Of a stretch of 64,000 nt of DNA, positions 24,106 through 32,164 are shown piece by piece; the first letter of the stretch is position 1; each line of letters begins with the position of its first letter. Source of the DNA: Streptomyces anulatus. Lineage in GTDB: Bacteria > Actinomycetota > Actinomycetes > Streptomycetales > Streptomycetaceae. Location: the NCBI RefSeq assembly GCF_014650675.1, contig NZ_BMVK01000008.1, positions 124,001 to 188,000 of the forward strand, written 5' to 3'. Made by a program: the position numbers and the translations under genes. The notes beneath the pieces were generated by a model. It was not told the DNA's origin. It ran no database searches and saw nothing but the letters and a program-made list of their open reading frames with translations.

Positions 24106-25222
24106 CCTGTCACTGTCCGTCGTCGTGATGACCCATCCGGCCCGGCTGGACATGGCCGAGGAGCTGGCGCGGAGCCTCGCACCGTGGCCGGTGGAGGTGG
24201 TCGTCGACCCGCGTCCGCACGAGGGCCCCAGTACGTTGCGTACGTCGGTGGAGGCGTGGGCCGCCATTCCCGAGGGGGCCACGCACCACATGGTCCTCCA
24301 GGACGACGCGATCCCGGTGCCGGGGTTCATCGAGCGGGTGCACCAGGAGATCCTGCGGGCCGGCGACCGGGGTGTGGCCTACTGCGCGGACTGGAGCTCC
24401 CGCAACGGAGCGGTGTCCCGCATGGGAGCGGTGGTCGGGGCCCACGCGGTGGAGACGGTCCCCGACTACGTCCCCTGCGTGGCGCTGAGTCTTCCCCGGT
24501 CGGCGGCGGAGGGCTACGTCCGCTTCGCCCGGGAGTGGCCGGCCCGGACGGACGCGGACGATGTCGTGATGCTCCGCTACACGGAAGCGGCCGGAGTGGT
24601 CGTGCAGTTGGCCCTGCCGCATCTGGTGGCGCACGAGCAGCTTCCCAGCCTGGCGGGCAACGACGCCAAGGGACAGCGCAATTCGGCGTGCTTCTGGCAG
24701 GGCCTGCCGGAGGACCCCGGGACCGAACGCCCCGACGTGCTGCGGGGTCCGCTCTCCGTGCCGTATCTGAAGCACGGGCGCGCCTGGGTGTACGGCAGGA
24801 CGCGGGAGGAGGGGAACGTCTGGGAGACGCTGCCGGCGGAGGATTCCGAGCGGTGGACCGGGCTGAGCGCGCGGGCGCTGAACTCCGCCCTCGACGCCGG
24901 ACGGCCCGACCGGGCGGGAGCCTCGTACGACACGCTGCGCGAGCGCGTGCCCGACGAGCAGCTGGACGCCGTCTGGACGACCGCCTTCCTCATGGGCCAC
25001 TACCGGCGGCGCGTGGAGCCGTACTCCGGCTTCTTCGCCCGGCCCGGCTCGGCTCCCGACGAGGAACTGCTGCGGGAGGCGTTGAGGACGCTGTCCATCG
25101 GGGGGCTCTTCCCGGTGGTGGCGCACGAGGTGACCGGAGATCTCTCCCAGGAACTGACCGAGCTGGCCCGACTCGGCTTCGCGGCGGGCGGCATCGAGAA
25201 CCAGGACGTGCGGAATGTCTGA
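24098..25222 (+). CDS. glycosyltransferase-like protein, QDD-motif paralogue B
   Basis: 374 residues. It starts inside the 3' end of paralogue A with an ATG overlap of 8 bases. The same motif order is seen: VVVMTHPARLDMAEELA, HHMVLQDDA, CADWSSRNGAVS and QRNSACFWQG, followed by a helical C-terminal third. The two proteins presumably arose by tandem duplication and may act as a pair or attach two sugars in turn. The start context GAATGTCTGAC is shared almost exactly by this gene and the following carbamoyltransferase gene. The function is inferred only from the acidic motif and the operon. Confidence 0.6.
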   Translation: MSDLSLSVVVMTHPARLDMAEELARSLAPWPVEVVVDPRPHEGPSTLRTSVEAWAAIPEGATHHMVLQDDAIPVPGFIERVHQEILRAGDRGVAYCADWSSRNGAVSRMGAVVGAHAVETVPDYVPCVALSLPRSAAEGYVRFAREWPARTDADDVVMLRYTEAAGVVVQLALPHLVAHEQLPSLAGNDAKGQRNSACFWQGLPEDPGTERPDVLRGPLSVPYLKHGRAWVYGRTREEGNVWETLPAEDSERWTGLSARALNSALDAGRPDRAGASYDTLRERVPDEQLDAVWTTAFLMGHYRRRVEPYSGFFARPGSAPDEELLREALRTLSIGGLFPVVAHEVTGDLSQELTELARLGFAAGGIENQDVRNV

Positions 25223-26972
25223 CGCGCAGCGCGGAACGACCTACCTGGGGATATCGCTCGGCCCCGTCGACCCCTCCGTCGCCGCCGTGCGCGACGGAAA
25301 GGTGATCGCCTACGCCGAGGAGGAACGCTTCCTCCGGAACAAGCACGCGGAGGGCGCCTACCCGATCCGCTCCCTGAAGCACTGCCTCGCGGAGGCCGGT
25401 GTCACGATCAGCGAGGTCGCCGCGGTCGGCATCGGCTGGGACCTGGCCGCCTACACCGACGGCACGATGGCCGCGTTCTACGCCGGGCTTTCCGAGGAGT
25501 CGGGCGAGCGGCCGGACCGGGGCACGCTCGACTGGCAGGCCAGGACACTAGCGACGTACGACCGCGGTGCCCAGGAGACCTTCCACCGGCGGCACTGGAG
25601 ACGGGAGTTCGGGGATGTGGGGTTCCCACCGCTGCACGCGTCCCCGCACCACTTCACCCATGCCTTCCAGGCCGCCATGGAGTCTCCCTTCGAGACGGCC
25701 GTGACCCTGACCGCGGACGGCTCCGGCGACCGGCAGACGACCATGCTCTGGGTGAAGCGGGGCAGCGAGCTCACCCCGCTCCGGGAGATCCGCATCCCGC
25801 ACTCGCTCGGATGGTTCTACGCCGCCTTCACCGAGTATCTCGGCTTCACCGCGTACGACGGTGAGTACAAGGTGATGGGCCTGGCCGCCCACGGAAGCCC
25901 CGACGCGGAACTCCGGAAGCTCGTCGGCCAGGTGCTCCCGGTCGCCGGCGACGGCATCGAGTACCGCCTGGACCCCCGTTACGTCCACCACGGGGAGCAC
26001 TCCTACTCCGCACGGTTCACCGACCGTCTGCCCGAGCTCCTCGGGGCGGCGCCCCGGCGGCCCGGCGACCCGGTCACCGCCTGGCACACCGATCTCGCGT
26101 TCGCCGTCCAGCACGCGCTGGAGGAAGCGGCGTGCCGGCTCGTGCGCTGGGCGGTGGCCGAGACGGGAATCCGCAACGTCTGCGTCGGCGGGGGCGTCGC
26201 CCACAACGTCCGGATGAACTCCCGGATCTTCGAACTCCCGGAGGTCGACGACGTGTTCGCGCATCCCCTGTGCGCGGACAGCGGTGGCGCCGCCGGGGCC
26301 GCGCTGGTGGCCTGCCATGACGCGACGGGCCTGTTGCCCGGTCCGCTCGGCACCCTCGCCCTCGGCCCGGCGGAGTCCCTCGACGAGATGGCGGCGACGC
26401 TCCGCAACGCGAAGCTCCCGTTCGAGGAGCCCGCGGATCCGCTGCGGGTGGTGAGCGACGCGCTCGCCGACGGGCTGGTCGTCGGGTGGGTGGAGGGCCG
26501 CCTGGAGGCGGGGCCCCGGGCGCTGGGGCAGCGCAGCATTCTCGCCGACCCGCGGGCGGTGGAGCAGCGCGACAAGGTCAACGCGGTGGTCAAGCAGCGC
26601 GAGCTGTGGCGCCCGTTCGCTCCGGCGATGCCCGCGGCCGCGGCCGGCCGGTACTTCGACCGGTACGCGGACTCGCGCTTCATGACGATGGCGTTCCCGG
26701 CGAACGCGAGACTGCGGGAGGAGGCCCCCGCGGTGGTCCACTCGGACGGGACGACGCGCGTCCAGCTGGTGCACCCGCAGAGCGCGCCGCTCTTCCACGA
26801 CCTGCTGGTCGCGTTCGGGGAGCGCACCGGTGTCCCGGTGCTCCTCAACACGTCGTTCAACGTCAAGGGGGAGCCGATCGTCAACACCACCGAGGACGCG
26901 ATCCGCACCTTCTTCGCCACGGGACTGGATCTCCTCGTCCTCGGCGGGAAGATCATCGTCCGGAAGTCATGA
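25215..26972 (+). CDS. O-carbamoyltransferase (NodU/CmcH/TobZ family)
   Basis: 585 residues, full length for the family. The N-terminal Kae1-like domain starts LGISLGPVDPSVA; YAEEERFLRNKHA, HHFTHAFQAA (metal-binding His pair) and LTADGSGD follow. GGGVAHNVRMNS is the conserved ATP-site turn. The C-terminal YrdC-like region has EAGPRALGQRSILADPR, LWRPFAPAMP and NTSFNVKGEPIV. Such enzymes use carbamoyl phosphate and ATP to carbamoylate a hydroxyl, usually on a sugar (tobramycin, bleomycin, novobiocin). It is coupled by overlaps to paralogue B before it and the deacetylase after it. A carbamoylated sugar in the product is a firm expectation; which hydroxyl is unknown. Confidence 0.95.
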   Translation: MSDAQRGTTYLGISLGPVDPSVAAVRDGKVIAYAEEERFLRNKHAEGAYPIRSLKHCLAEAGVTISEVAAVGIGWDLAAYTDGTMAAFYAGLSEESGERPDRGTLDWQARTLATYDRGAQETFHRRHWRREFGDVGFPPLHASPHHFTHAFQAAMESPFETAVTLTADGSGDRQTTMLWVKRGSELTPLREIRIPHSLGWFYAAFTEYLGFTAYDGEYKVMGLAAHGSPDAELRKLVGQVLPVAGDGIEYRLDPRYVHHGEHSYSARFTDRLPELLGAAPRRPGDPVTAWHTDLAFAVQHALEEAACRLVRWAVAETGIRNVCVGGGVAHNVRMNSRIFELPEVDDVFAHPLCADSGGAAGAALVACHDATGLLPGPLGTLALGPAESLDEMAATLRNAKLPFEEPADPLRVVSDALADGLVVGWVEGRLEAGPRALGQRSILADPRAVEQRDKVNAVVKQRELWRPFAPAMPAAAAGRYFDRYADSRFMTMAFPANARLREEAPAVVHSDGTTRVQLVHPQSAPLFHDLLVAFGERTGVPVLLNTSFNVKGEPIVNTTEDAIRTFFATGLDLLVLGGKIIVRKS

Positions 26973-27775
26973 GCATGCGGACGAGCCCCGTCCGGGACGT
27001 GCCCGGACCACCCTGCCCTGCGGACCTGTCGCCCCGGGCCCCCGCCGCCCCCGGGAGCGGACGGTGCGTCCTCGCGGTCGGCGCGCATCCCGACGACATC
27101 GAGCTGGGGTGCGGCGCGACCCTGCACGCGCACCGCTCGGCCGGTGACCGTGTGGTCATGCTGGTGCTGACGGACGGTTCCTCCGGCGGCGGCACCGCCG
27201 CCGTACGCCGCGCGGAGCAGGCCGTGGCCACCGCCCGCATCGGGGCGGAGATCCGCTGGGGCGGCTTCCGGGACGGCTGGCTGGGAGGCGGACCGGAGGT
27301 CATCGGGGTGATCGAGCGGGTCATCAGGGAGGTCGGGGCGACCACGGTCTACACCCATGCCCCCGACGACACGCATCAGGACCACCGGGCGGCCTCGCAG
27401 TCCGTCACCTCCGCCGCGCGGGACGCGGAGCGGCTCCTGTACTTCGAGTCGCCGTCCTCGGTCGACTTCCGGCCGCATCTCTACTGCGATGTGACGCGCT
27501 CGGCGGGCAGGAAGATGGAGGCCCTCAGGGCGCACGCCTCCCAGGTCGCCGGGAGCCGCCGGGTGGATCTCCGCGCGGTGGCCTCGCTGATGAGCGTGCG
27601 CGGCTTCCAGTCCGGCGTGGACCAGGCGGAGGCGTTCATGGCCCGGCGGTTCGTCTTCGATCCGAACCCCGCCCCGGCCGCCGACCGCACCGCCCTCCCG
27701 GTCCCGGTGGGGCGGCCGGCGGGGGAACGGCCGGCGGCGCACGATCTGTACGACGTCCTCCGGCCGAGGGGCTGA
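26969..27775 (+). CDS. PIG-L/LmbE-family N-acetyl deacetylase
   Basis: 268 residues. The zinc motif AVGAHPDDIELGCGA is near residue 32, and DDTHQDHRAA gives the distal His pair. The C-terminal ~60 residues are Pro/Arg-rich. Family members remove an N-acetyl group from GlcNAc-type sugars, for example in teicoplanin, mycothiol and aminoglycoside pathways. An N-acetyl amino sugar is therefore likely an intermediate here. Freeing its amine would give an acceptor for the BtrH-like acyltransferase, though that is inference. It is the last gene of the operon. The ATG at 26969 overlaps the carbamoyltransferase stop; a second ATG lies two codons on. Confidence 0.9.
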   Translation: MSMRTSPVRDVPGPPCPADLSPRAPAAPGSGRCVLAVGAHPDDIELGCGATLHAHRSAGDRVVMLVLTDGSSGGGTAAVRRAEQAVATARIGAEIRWGGFRDGWLGGGPEVIGVIERVIREVGATTVYTHAPDDTHQDHRAASQSVTSAARDAERLLYFESPSSVDFRPHLYCDVTRSAGRKMEALRAHASQVAGSRRVDLRAVASLMSVRGFQSGVDQAEAFMARRFVFDPNPAPAADRTALPVPVGRPAGERPAAHDLYDVLRPRG

Positions 27776-27794
27776 GGTCCGGGGCCTCAGCCCC
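27768..27794. terminator. bidirectional terminator at the cluster's right end
   Basis: Perfect 10-bp arms (GGGGCTGAGG / CCTCAGCCCC) with a 7-base loop. The stem overlaps the stop codons of both the deacetylase gene (plus) and the NmrA-like gene (minus). Confidence 0.8.
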
Positions 27795-28653
27795 AGGCTC
27801 CCTTCGCCGCCGCGTCCCGGACGAACGCGGCGAAGTCGCGCGGCTCCCGGCCGAGCGCCCGGCGCACCCCGTCCAGGACGGGCGCCTCCCGGCTGGTGGT
27901 GATCGGCTTCAGCGCGTCCGTCCAGAGGCCTGCCTCCTCGTCCGGGAAGCCCTGGGCGACGAGCCCGGCGCGGAAGGCGGACGCGTCGACGGGGACGTAC
28001 GCGGCGCGCTTCCCGGTCTCCTTCGCGATCTCGTCCAGGACCTCGTCGATGCCGAGCGCGCGGGGGCCCGAGAGCCCGTACTCCTGGCCCGCGTGGCCGT
28101 CCTCGGTGAGCGCGGCGACGGCCACGGCCGCGATGTCGTCGGCGTCGACGAACGCGGCCCTCCCGTCCCCGGTGGGCAGCGCCAGTTCACCGCCGCGTAC
28201 GCCGTCGAGGAAGACGCCCTCGCTGAAGTTCTGCGCGAACCAGCCGGGCCGCAGGATCGTCCAGGTCACCCCGGAGGCGCGTACGGCCCGCTCCCCCTCG
28301 CCGTGCGGGCCGCCGCCCTCGTAACCGGGGCCGAAGTAGCCGGGCTCGTCCGTGCCCCGGGCCGAGAGCAGCACCAGCCTCCGCACCCCGCTCGCGACGG
28401 CCTGTTCGACGAAGGCGGGCGTCGGGGAGGGCGAGGCGTCGAGCGGGGTGATGTAGACGGCGGCGGCCCCGTCCAGGGCGGCCGCCCAGGTGGCGGGGTC
28501 GGCCCAGTCGAACGGGGTGTCGCCGGACCGCGAGGCCGCCCGGGTCTCCACCCCCAGCTCACGGAGCCGGGCCACCACCCGGCGGCCGGTCTTGCCGGTG
28601 CCGCCGGTCACGAGTACGGGTTGCTGCACGGGGTTCACGTCTGTCCGAGTCAT
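27787..28653 (-). CDS. NmrA-family NAD(P)-binding protein
   Basis: 288 residues. The Rossmann motif VTGGTGKTGRRVVARL is at residues ~12-27. The protein follows the NmrA/QOR2-like pattern (LLSARGTDEPGY, ILRPGWFAQNFSEG, FVDADDIAAVAVAALT). Such proteins are NADPH-dependent quinone or ketone reductases, or redox sensors without catalysis. The Tyr-x3-Lys dyad is not obvious. It is a single gene, convergent with the cluster's last operon and followed upstream by the initiator tRNA hairpin. I take it as a flanking gene rather than part of the pathway. The ATG at 28653 follows the GC-rich leader of 28654-28746, in which I see nothing else. Confidence 0.8.
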   Translation of the reverse strand: MTRTDVNPVQQPVLVTGGTGKTGRRVVARLRELGVETRAASRSGDTPFDWADPATWAAALDGAAAVYITPLDASPSPTPAFVEQAVASGVRRLVLLSARGTDEPGYFGPGYEGGGPHGEGERAVRASGVTWTILRPGWFAQNFSEGVFLDGVRGGELALPTGDGRAAFVDADDIAAVAVAALTEDGHAGQEYGLSGPRALGIDEVLDEIAKETGKRAAYVPVDASAFRAGLVAQGFPDEEAGLWTDALKPITTSREAPVLDGVRRALGREPRDFAAFVRDAAAKGAWG

Positions 28654-28746
28654 GGCACCAGCCTCGCCCGGCGGGGCGGCCCCCGCCCATGGCTCAGCGT
28701 CCGGGAGGGATGTCCGAGCGTCCGGCGGAGGCCGGCACGCAGGCAG

Positions 28747-28796
28747 GAACACGACCGGGGCCCGGATCCATGTGGATCCGGGCCCCGGTCGTGTTC
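28747..28796. terminator. perfect 24-bp-arm hairpin downstream of tRNA-fMet
   Basis: Two perfect 24-base arms separated by TG form a 50-base stem-loop (core GGGGCCCGGATCCA). It begins 5 bases after the tRNA 3' end on the minus strand and would stop tRNA transcription. It would also block read-through from the opposite strand. Confidence 0.85.
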
Positions 28797-28801
28797 TTCA
28801 G

Positions 28802-28875
28802 TAGCGGGGACAGGATTTGAACCTGCGACCTCTGGGTTATGAGCCCAGCGAGCTACCGAGCTGCTCCACCCCGCG
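28802..28875 (-). tRNA. initiator tRNA-Met (fMet), anticodon CAT
   Basis: A 74-base gene on the minus strand; CCA is not encoded. The 5' end CGCGGGGTGGAGCAG, anticodon loop CTCATAA and T-arm GGTTCAAATCC are all present. It lacks a Watson-Crick pair at position 1-72 (C with T) and has three G-C pairs next to the anticodon loop, both marks of initiator tRNA. It lies just outside the right end of the biosynthetic cluster. I found no second copy of its 3' end and no integrase in the window, so use as an integration site is not supported. Confidence 0.95.
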
Positions 28876-28981
28876 TCGGTAAACACCACCCTACGCCACG
28901 GAATGCCGCTCCGTGACCACGGGAGGCTCCGCCCGCACAGCGGCCCGGTGCTCACACGAGCCTTTGCCTGCACACCCATTC

Positions 28982-28996
28982 CTGACGCAGCGTCAG
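28982..28996. promoter_or_regulatory. CTGAC-type 15-bp palindrome, copy 1
   Basis: CTGACG-CAG-CGTCAG, perfect 6-bp arms. It lies 83 bases before the NDP-forming acyl-CoA ligase start, with a second copy centred 24 bases further on. TetR-type repressors commonly bind sites of this shape. Confidence 0.6.
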
Positions 28997-29005
28997 TTCA
29001 GTAAC

Positions 29006-29020
29006 CTGACAGGGTGTCAG
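29006..29020. promoter_or_regulatory. CTGAC-type 15-bp palindrome, copy 2
   Basis: CTGACA-GGG-TGTCAG, perfect 6-bp arms, 59 bases before the ligase start. Centres of copies 1 and 2 are 24 bases apart, slightly over two helical turns, so two dimers could bind the same face. Confidence 0.6.
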
Positions 29021-29078
29021 CTAATCGGCCGGCTCCGCCAGTTCACCGGCGGACCATCGAGCAGGAGTGGGCGGAACG

Positions 29079-31307
29079 ATGCTTGGATCGACTCACGGCA
29101 CCCTCACCACCGACTTCCGTGCCCGGGTGGTGGCCTGCGGCGAGGAACCGCACGCCTCCGTCGTCAGCCTGCCGACGGCCTCGGCCCGGGGCGGCCCCGA
29201 CGTCAGCGGGCGACCTCTGCACCTGACCGTGCCCGACCTGGACCGCTTCTTCCGGCCCCGGTCCGTGGCGGTCGTGGGGGCCTCGGACGCCGAGGGCCGC
29301 CCCAACACCGGCATCACCCGGCAGCTCATCGCCTGGGCCGACCGGGTGGGGGCCCGGCTGTACCCGGTGCACCCGACCCGGCGGACCGTGTTCGGCCGGG
29401 ACTGCTTCCCCTCGGTCGCCGAGGCGCCCGAGCCGGTCGACCTCGCGGTCCTGCTGGTCGCGGACCCGCTCCCGGTGATCGAGGAGCTGGGCGAGGCCAA
29501 GGTGCCCTTCGCCGTCGCCTTCGCCTCGGGGTTCGCCGAGACGGGAGAGGCGGGCGCGGAGGCCCAGGCCCGGCTGGCGGCGGCCGTGGAACGCTCCGGG
29601 CTGCGGCTGCTCGGGCCGAACACCAACCTGAACGCCTTCGAGCGGTTCCGGGAGGACCTGGAGGGCCCCGCCATCGCCCTGATCACCCAGTCCGGGCACC
29701 AGGGCCGCCCGCTCCACGCCCTCCAGGAGCTGGGCATCCGGCTCTCGCACTGGGCCCCCACGGGCAACGAGGCCGATCTGGAGACCGCCGACTTCCTCGC
29801 GTACTTCGCCCAGCTCCCCGAGGTCGGGGCCATCGCCTGTTACGTCGAGGGGCTCAAGGACGGCCGCTCCTTCCTGCTCGCCGCCGACCGGGCCGCCCGC
29901 GCCAAGGTCCCCGTCGTCGCCGTGAAGGTCGGCCGCACGGAGGCCGGGGCCAGGACCGCCGCCTCGCACACCGGCAAGCTGACCGGGGCGGACCAGGTGG
30001 TGGACGCGGCGATGCGCCAGTTCGGGGTGATCCGGGTGAACGGCCTGGACGAACTCCAGGACACCGCCGCCCTGTTGGCCCGCGCCCGGCCGCCGCAGGC
30101 CGAGGGGGTCGCGGTGTACTCGATCTCCGGCGGCACCGGCGCGCACTTCGCGGACCTGGCGACGGCGGCGGGGCTCTCACTGCCCGCCCTCTCCGCCGCC
30201 AAGCAGGACGAACTGCACACCTGGATACCCGACTACCTGAACGTCGCCAACCCCATCGACAACGGCGGCCACCCGGTCGGCGACTGGCGCGGCCGGAAGA
30301 TCATCGACGCGATCCTCGCGGACCCGTCGGTCGGGGTGCTGATCTGTCCGATCACCGGCCCCTTCCCCCCGATGAGCGACCGGCTCGCCCAGGACCTGGC
30401 GGACGCGGCGGAGGCCACCGACAAGCTGGTCTGCGTCATCTGGGGCTCCCCCGTCGGCACCGAGGACGCCTACCGCACCACCCTGCTGGGCTCCTCCCGC
30501 CTCGCCACCTTCCGTACGTTCGGCAACTGCGTCACCGCCGTGAAGGCCTACCTGGACCACCACCGCTTCACCGACCGCTACCGCTCCCCCTTCGAGGACG
30601 CCCCGCGCACCCCGTCGCCCTCCTTCCGCAAGGCACAGGGCCTGCTGCGGCCGGGACAGCAGCTCAGCGAGCACGCGGCGAAGCAGCTCCTGCGCGCGTA
30701 CGGGATCCGGGTGCCGCGCGAGCAGTTGGTGACCAGCGCGGCGGCGGCGGTCCGGGCGGCCGGCCCGGTCGGCTACCCGGTGGTGATGAAGGCCTCCGGA
30801 CCCCGGCTCGCCCACAAGACGGAGCTGGGCCTGGTGAAGGTCGGCCTCACCTCGGCCAGCCAGGTCCGCGACGCCTACCGCGAGCTGACCGACATCGCCC
30901 GGTACGAGTCCGTGGACCTGGACGGCATCCTGGTCTGCCAGATGATCGACCGGGGCGTCGAGATGATGGTCGGGGTGACCCACGACGCGCTCTTCGGCCC
31001 GACCGTCACGGTGGGGCTCGGCGGGGTCCTGGTGGAGGTGCTGCACGACGCGGCGGTCCGGGTGCCGCCGTTCGGCGAGCAGCAGGCCCGGGACATGCTC
31101 GGCGAGCTGCGCGGCCGGGCTCTGCTGGAGGGGGTGCGCGGCGGACCCCCCGTCGATGTGGACGCCCTCGTCGAAGTGGTGCTGCGGGTGCAGCGCATGG
31201 CCCTGGAGCTGGGCGACGACCTGACGGAGCTGGACATCAACCCGCTGGTGGTGCTGGGCCGAGGGCAGGGCGCGGTGGCCCTGGACGCGCTGGCGGTGTG
31301 CCGGTGA
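29079..31307 (+). CDS. NDP-forming acyl-CoA ligase (acetate-CoA ligase family)
   Basis: 742 residues. The N-terminal CoA-binding domain reads FFRPRSVAVVGASDAEGRPN. The central ligase-CoA domains have ITQSGHQGRP, and SISGGTGAHFADLA carries a variant of the His phosphorylation region. The C-terminal ATP-grasp domain begins near LLRAYGIRVPREQ and includes YPVVMKASGPRLAHKTELGLVKVGL. This is the fused alpha-beta form of ADP-forming acyl-CoA synthetase. It would make an acyl-CoA from an organic acid, ATP and CoA. It is coupled by a GTGA overlap to the enoyl-CoA hydratase gene and lies behind two CTGAC palindromes, so induction by a catabolic substrate is likely. The ATG at 29079 has GGCGGA upstream; a GTG at 29067 is an alternative start. 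Confidence 0.85.
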   Translation: MLGSTHGTLTTDFRARVVACGEEPHASVVSLPTASARGGPDVSGRPLHLTVPDLDRFFRPRSVAVVGASDAEGRPNTGITRQLIAWADRVGARLYPVHPTRRTVFGRDCFPSVAEAPEPVDLAVLLVADPLPVIEELGEAKVPFAVAFASGFAETGEAGAEAQARLAAAVERSGLRLLGPNTNLNAFERFREDLEGPAIALITQSGHQGRPLHALQELGIRLSHWAPTGNEADLETADFLAYFAQLPEVGAIACYVEGLKDGRSFLLAADRAARAKVPVVAVKVGRTEAGARTAASHTGKLTGADQVVDAAMRQFGVIRVNGLDELQDTAALLARARPPQAEGVAVYSISGGTGAHFADLATAAGLSLPALSAAKQDELHTWIPDYLNVANPIDNGGHPVGDWRGRKIIDAILADPSVGVLICPITGPFPPMSDRLAQDLADAAEATDKLVCVIWGSPVGTEDAYRTTLLGSSRLATFRTFGNCVTAVKAYLDHHRFTDRYRSPFEDAPRTPSPSFRKAQGLLRPGQQLSEHAAKQLLRAYGIRVPREQLVTSAAAAVRAAGPVGYPVVMKASGPRLAHKTELGLVKVGLTSASQVRDAYRELTDIARYESVDLDGILVCQMIDRGVEMMVGVTHDALFGPTVTVGLGGVLVEVLHDAAVRVPPFGEQQARDMLGELRGRALLEGVRGGPPVDVDALVEVVLRVQRMALELGDDLTELDINPLVVLGRGQGAVALDALAVCR

Positions 31308-32149
31308 GCGCGGAGGCGGCGGGCGCCGCTCCCCGCGACGGGGTGGAGGCCGCCCCCCGGGACACGACGGTCCTGCACTCCCTCGACGGCGGCGTCTCGT
31401 GGATCACCCTCAACCGCCCGGAGGCCATGAACGCGGTCACATGGGACCAGCGGGAGCTGATCATCGCCCTGCTGGCCGAGGCCTCCGCCGACCCCGCGGT
31501 ACGGGCCGTCGTGCTCACCGCCACCGGCCGGGGCTTCTGCGCGGGAGCCGACCTGCGCTCCACCCCGGCCCCGACAGGCGAACGAGTCCCCGGGGACGTC
31601 GCCCGCACGATCCGGCTCGGCGCACAGCGGCTGATCGCCGCCGTGCTGGACTGCGAGAAGCCGGTGATCGCCGCCGTCAACGGGACGGCGGCCGGGATCG
31701 GCGCGCATCTGGCGTTCGCGTGCGATCTGGTCCTGGCGGCCGACACGGCGCGGTTCATCGAGGTCTTCGTACGCCGGGGACTCGTCCCGGACGGCGGCGG
31801 CGCGTATCTGCTGCCCCGGCTGGTGGGCCCGCAGCGCGCCAAGGAGCTGATGTTCTTCGGGGACGCGTTGCCCGCGGCGGACGCGGAACGGCTGGGTCTG
31901 GTCAACCGCACGGTTCCGGGCGAGGAGCTGGAGGCCCTGGCCAAGGAGTGGGCGGGCCGGCTGGCGGCCGGGCCCACCCGGGCCCTCGCCCTGACCAAAC
32001 AGCTGGTGAACGCCTCGCTGGACGGCGACCGGGCCACGGCGTTCGCGGCGGAGGCCGCCGCCCAGGAGATCAACATGACCACCCGCGACGCCAACGAGGG
32101 CGTGGGGTCCTTCGTCGAGCGCCGGTCGCCGGAGTACCGGGGGCGCTGA
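31304..32149 (+). CDS. enoyl-CoA hydratase/isomerase (crotonase family)
   Basis: 281 residues. The oxyanion-hole motif GRGFCAGADL is followed by VNGTAAGIGAHLAFACDLVLAA, typical of crotonases. RRGLVPDGGGAYLLPRLVG carries the acidic region where PaaG/PaaB-type enzymes have an Asp, rather than the Glu pair of classical hydratases, so isomerase chemistry is possible. The first ~25 residues form a low-complexity extension. It overlaps the ligase stop and is likely co-transcribed with it, acting on the CoA ester that ligase makes. Confidence 0.88.
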   Translation: MSAEAAGAAPRDGVEAAPRDTTVLHSLDGGVSWITLNRPEAMNAVTWDQRELIIALLAEASADPAVRAVVLTATGRGFCAGADLRSTPAPTGERVPGDVARTIRLGAQRLIAAVLDCEKPVIAAVNGTAAGIGAHLAFACDLVLAADTARFIEVFVRRGLVPDGGGAYLLPRLVGPQRAKELMFFGDALPAADAERLGLVNRTVPGEELEALAKEWAGRLAAGPTRALALTKQLVNASLDGDRATAFAAEAAAQEINMTTRDANEGVGSFVERRSPEYRGR

Positions 32150-32164
32150 CCGGAGCACCGGGGC

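Noticed and set aside
28802..28875. tRNA-fMet as an integration site for the cluster as a genomic island
   Set aside because: No integrase, no repeat of the tRNA 3' end elsewhere in the window, and initiator tRNA genes are not common targets.
28913..32149. A very long open frame (over 1,000 codons) spanning the NDP-forming ligase and crotonase genes in another phase
   Set aside because: Its first two thirds encode low-complexity Arg/Gly/Pro sequence typical of off-frame high-GC DNA. Only its last 281 codons are the real crotonase.
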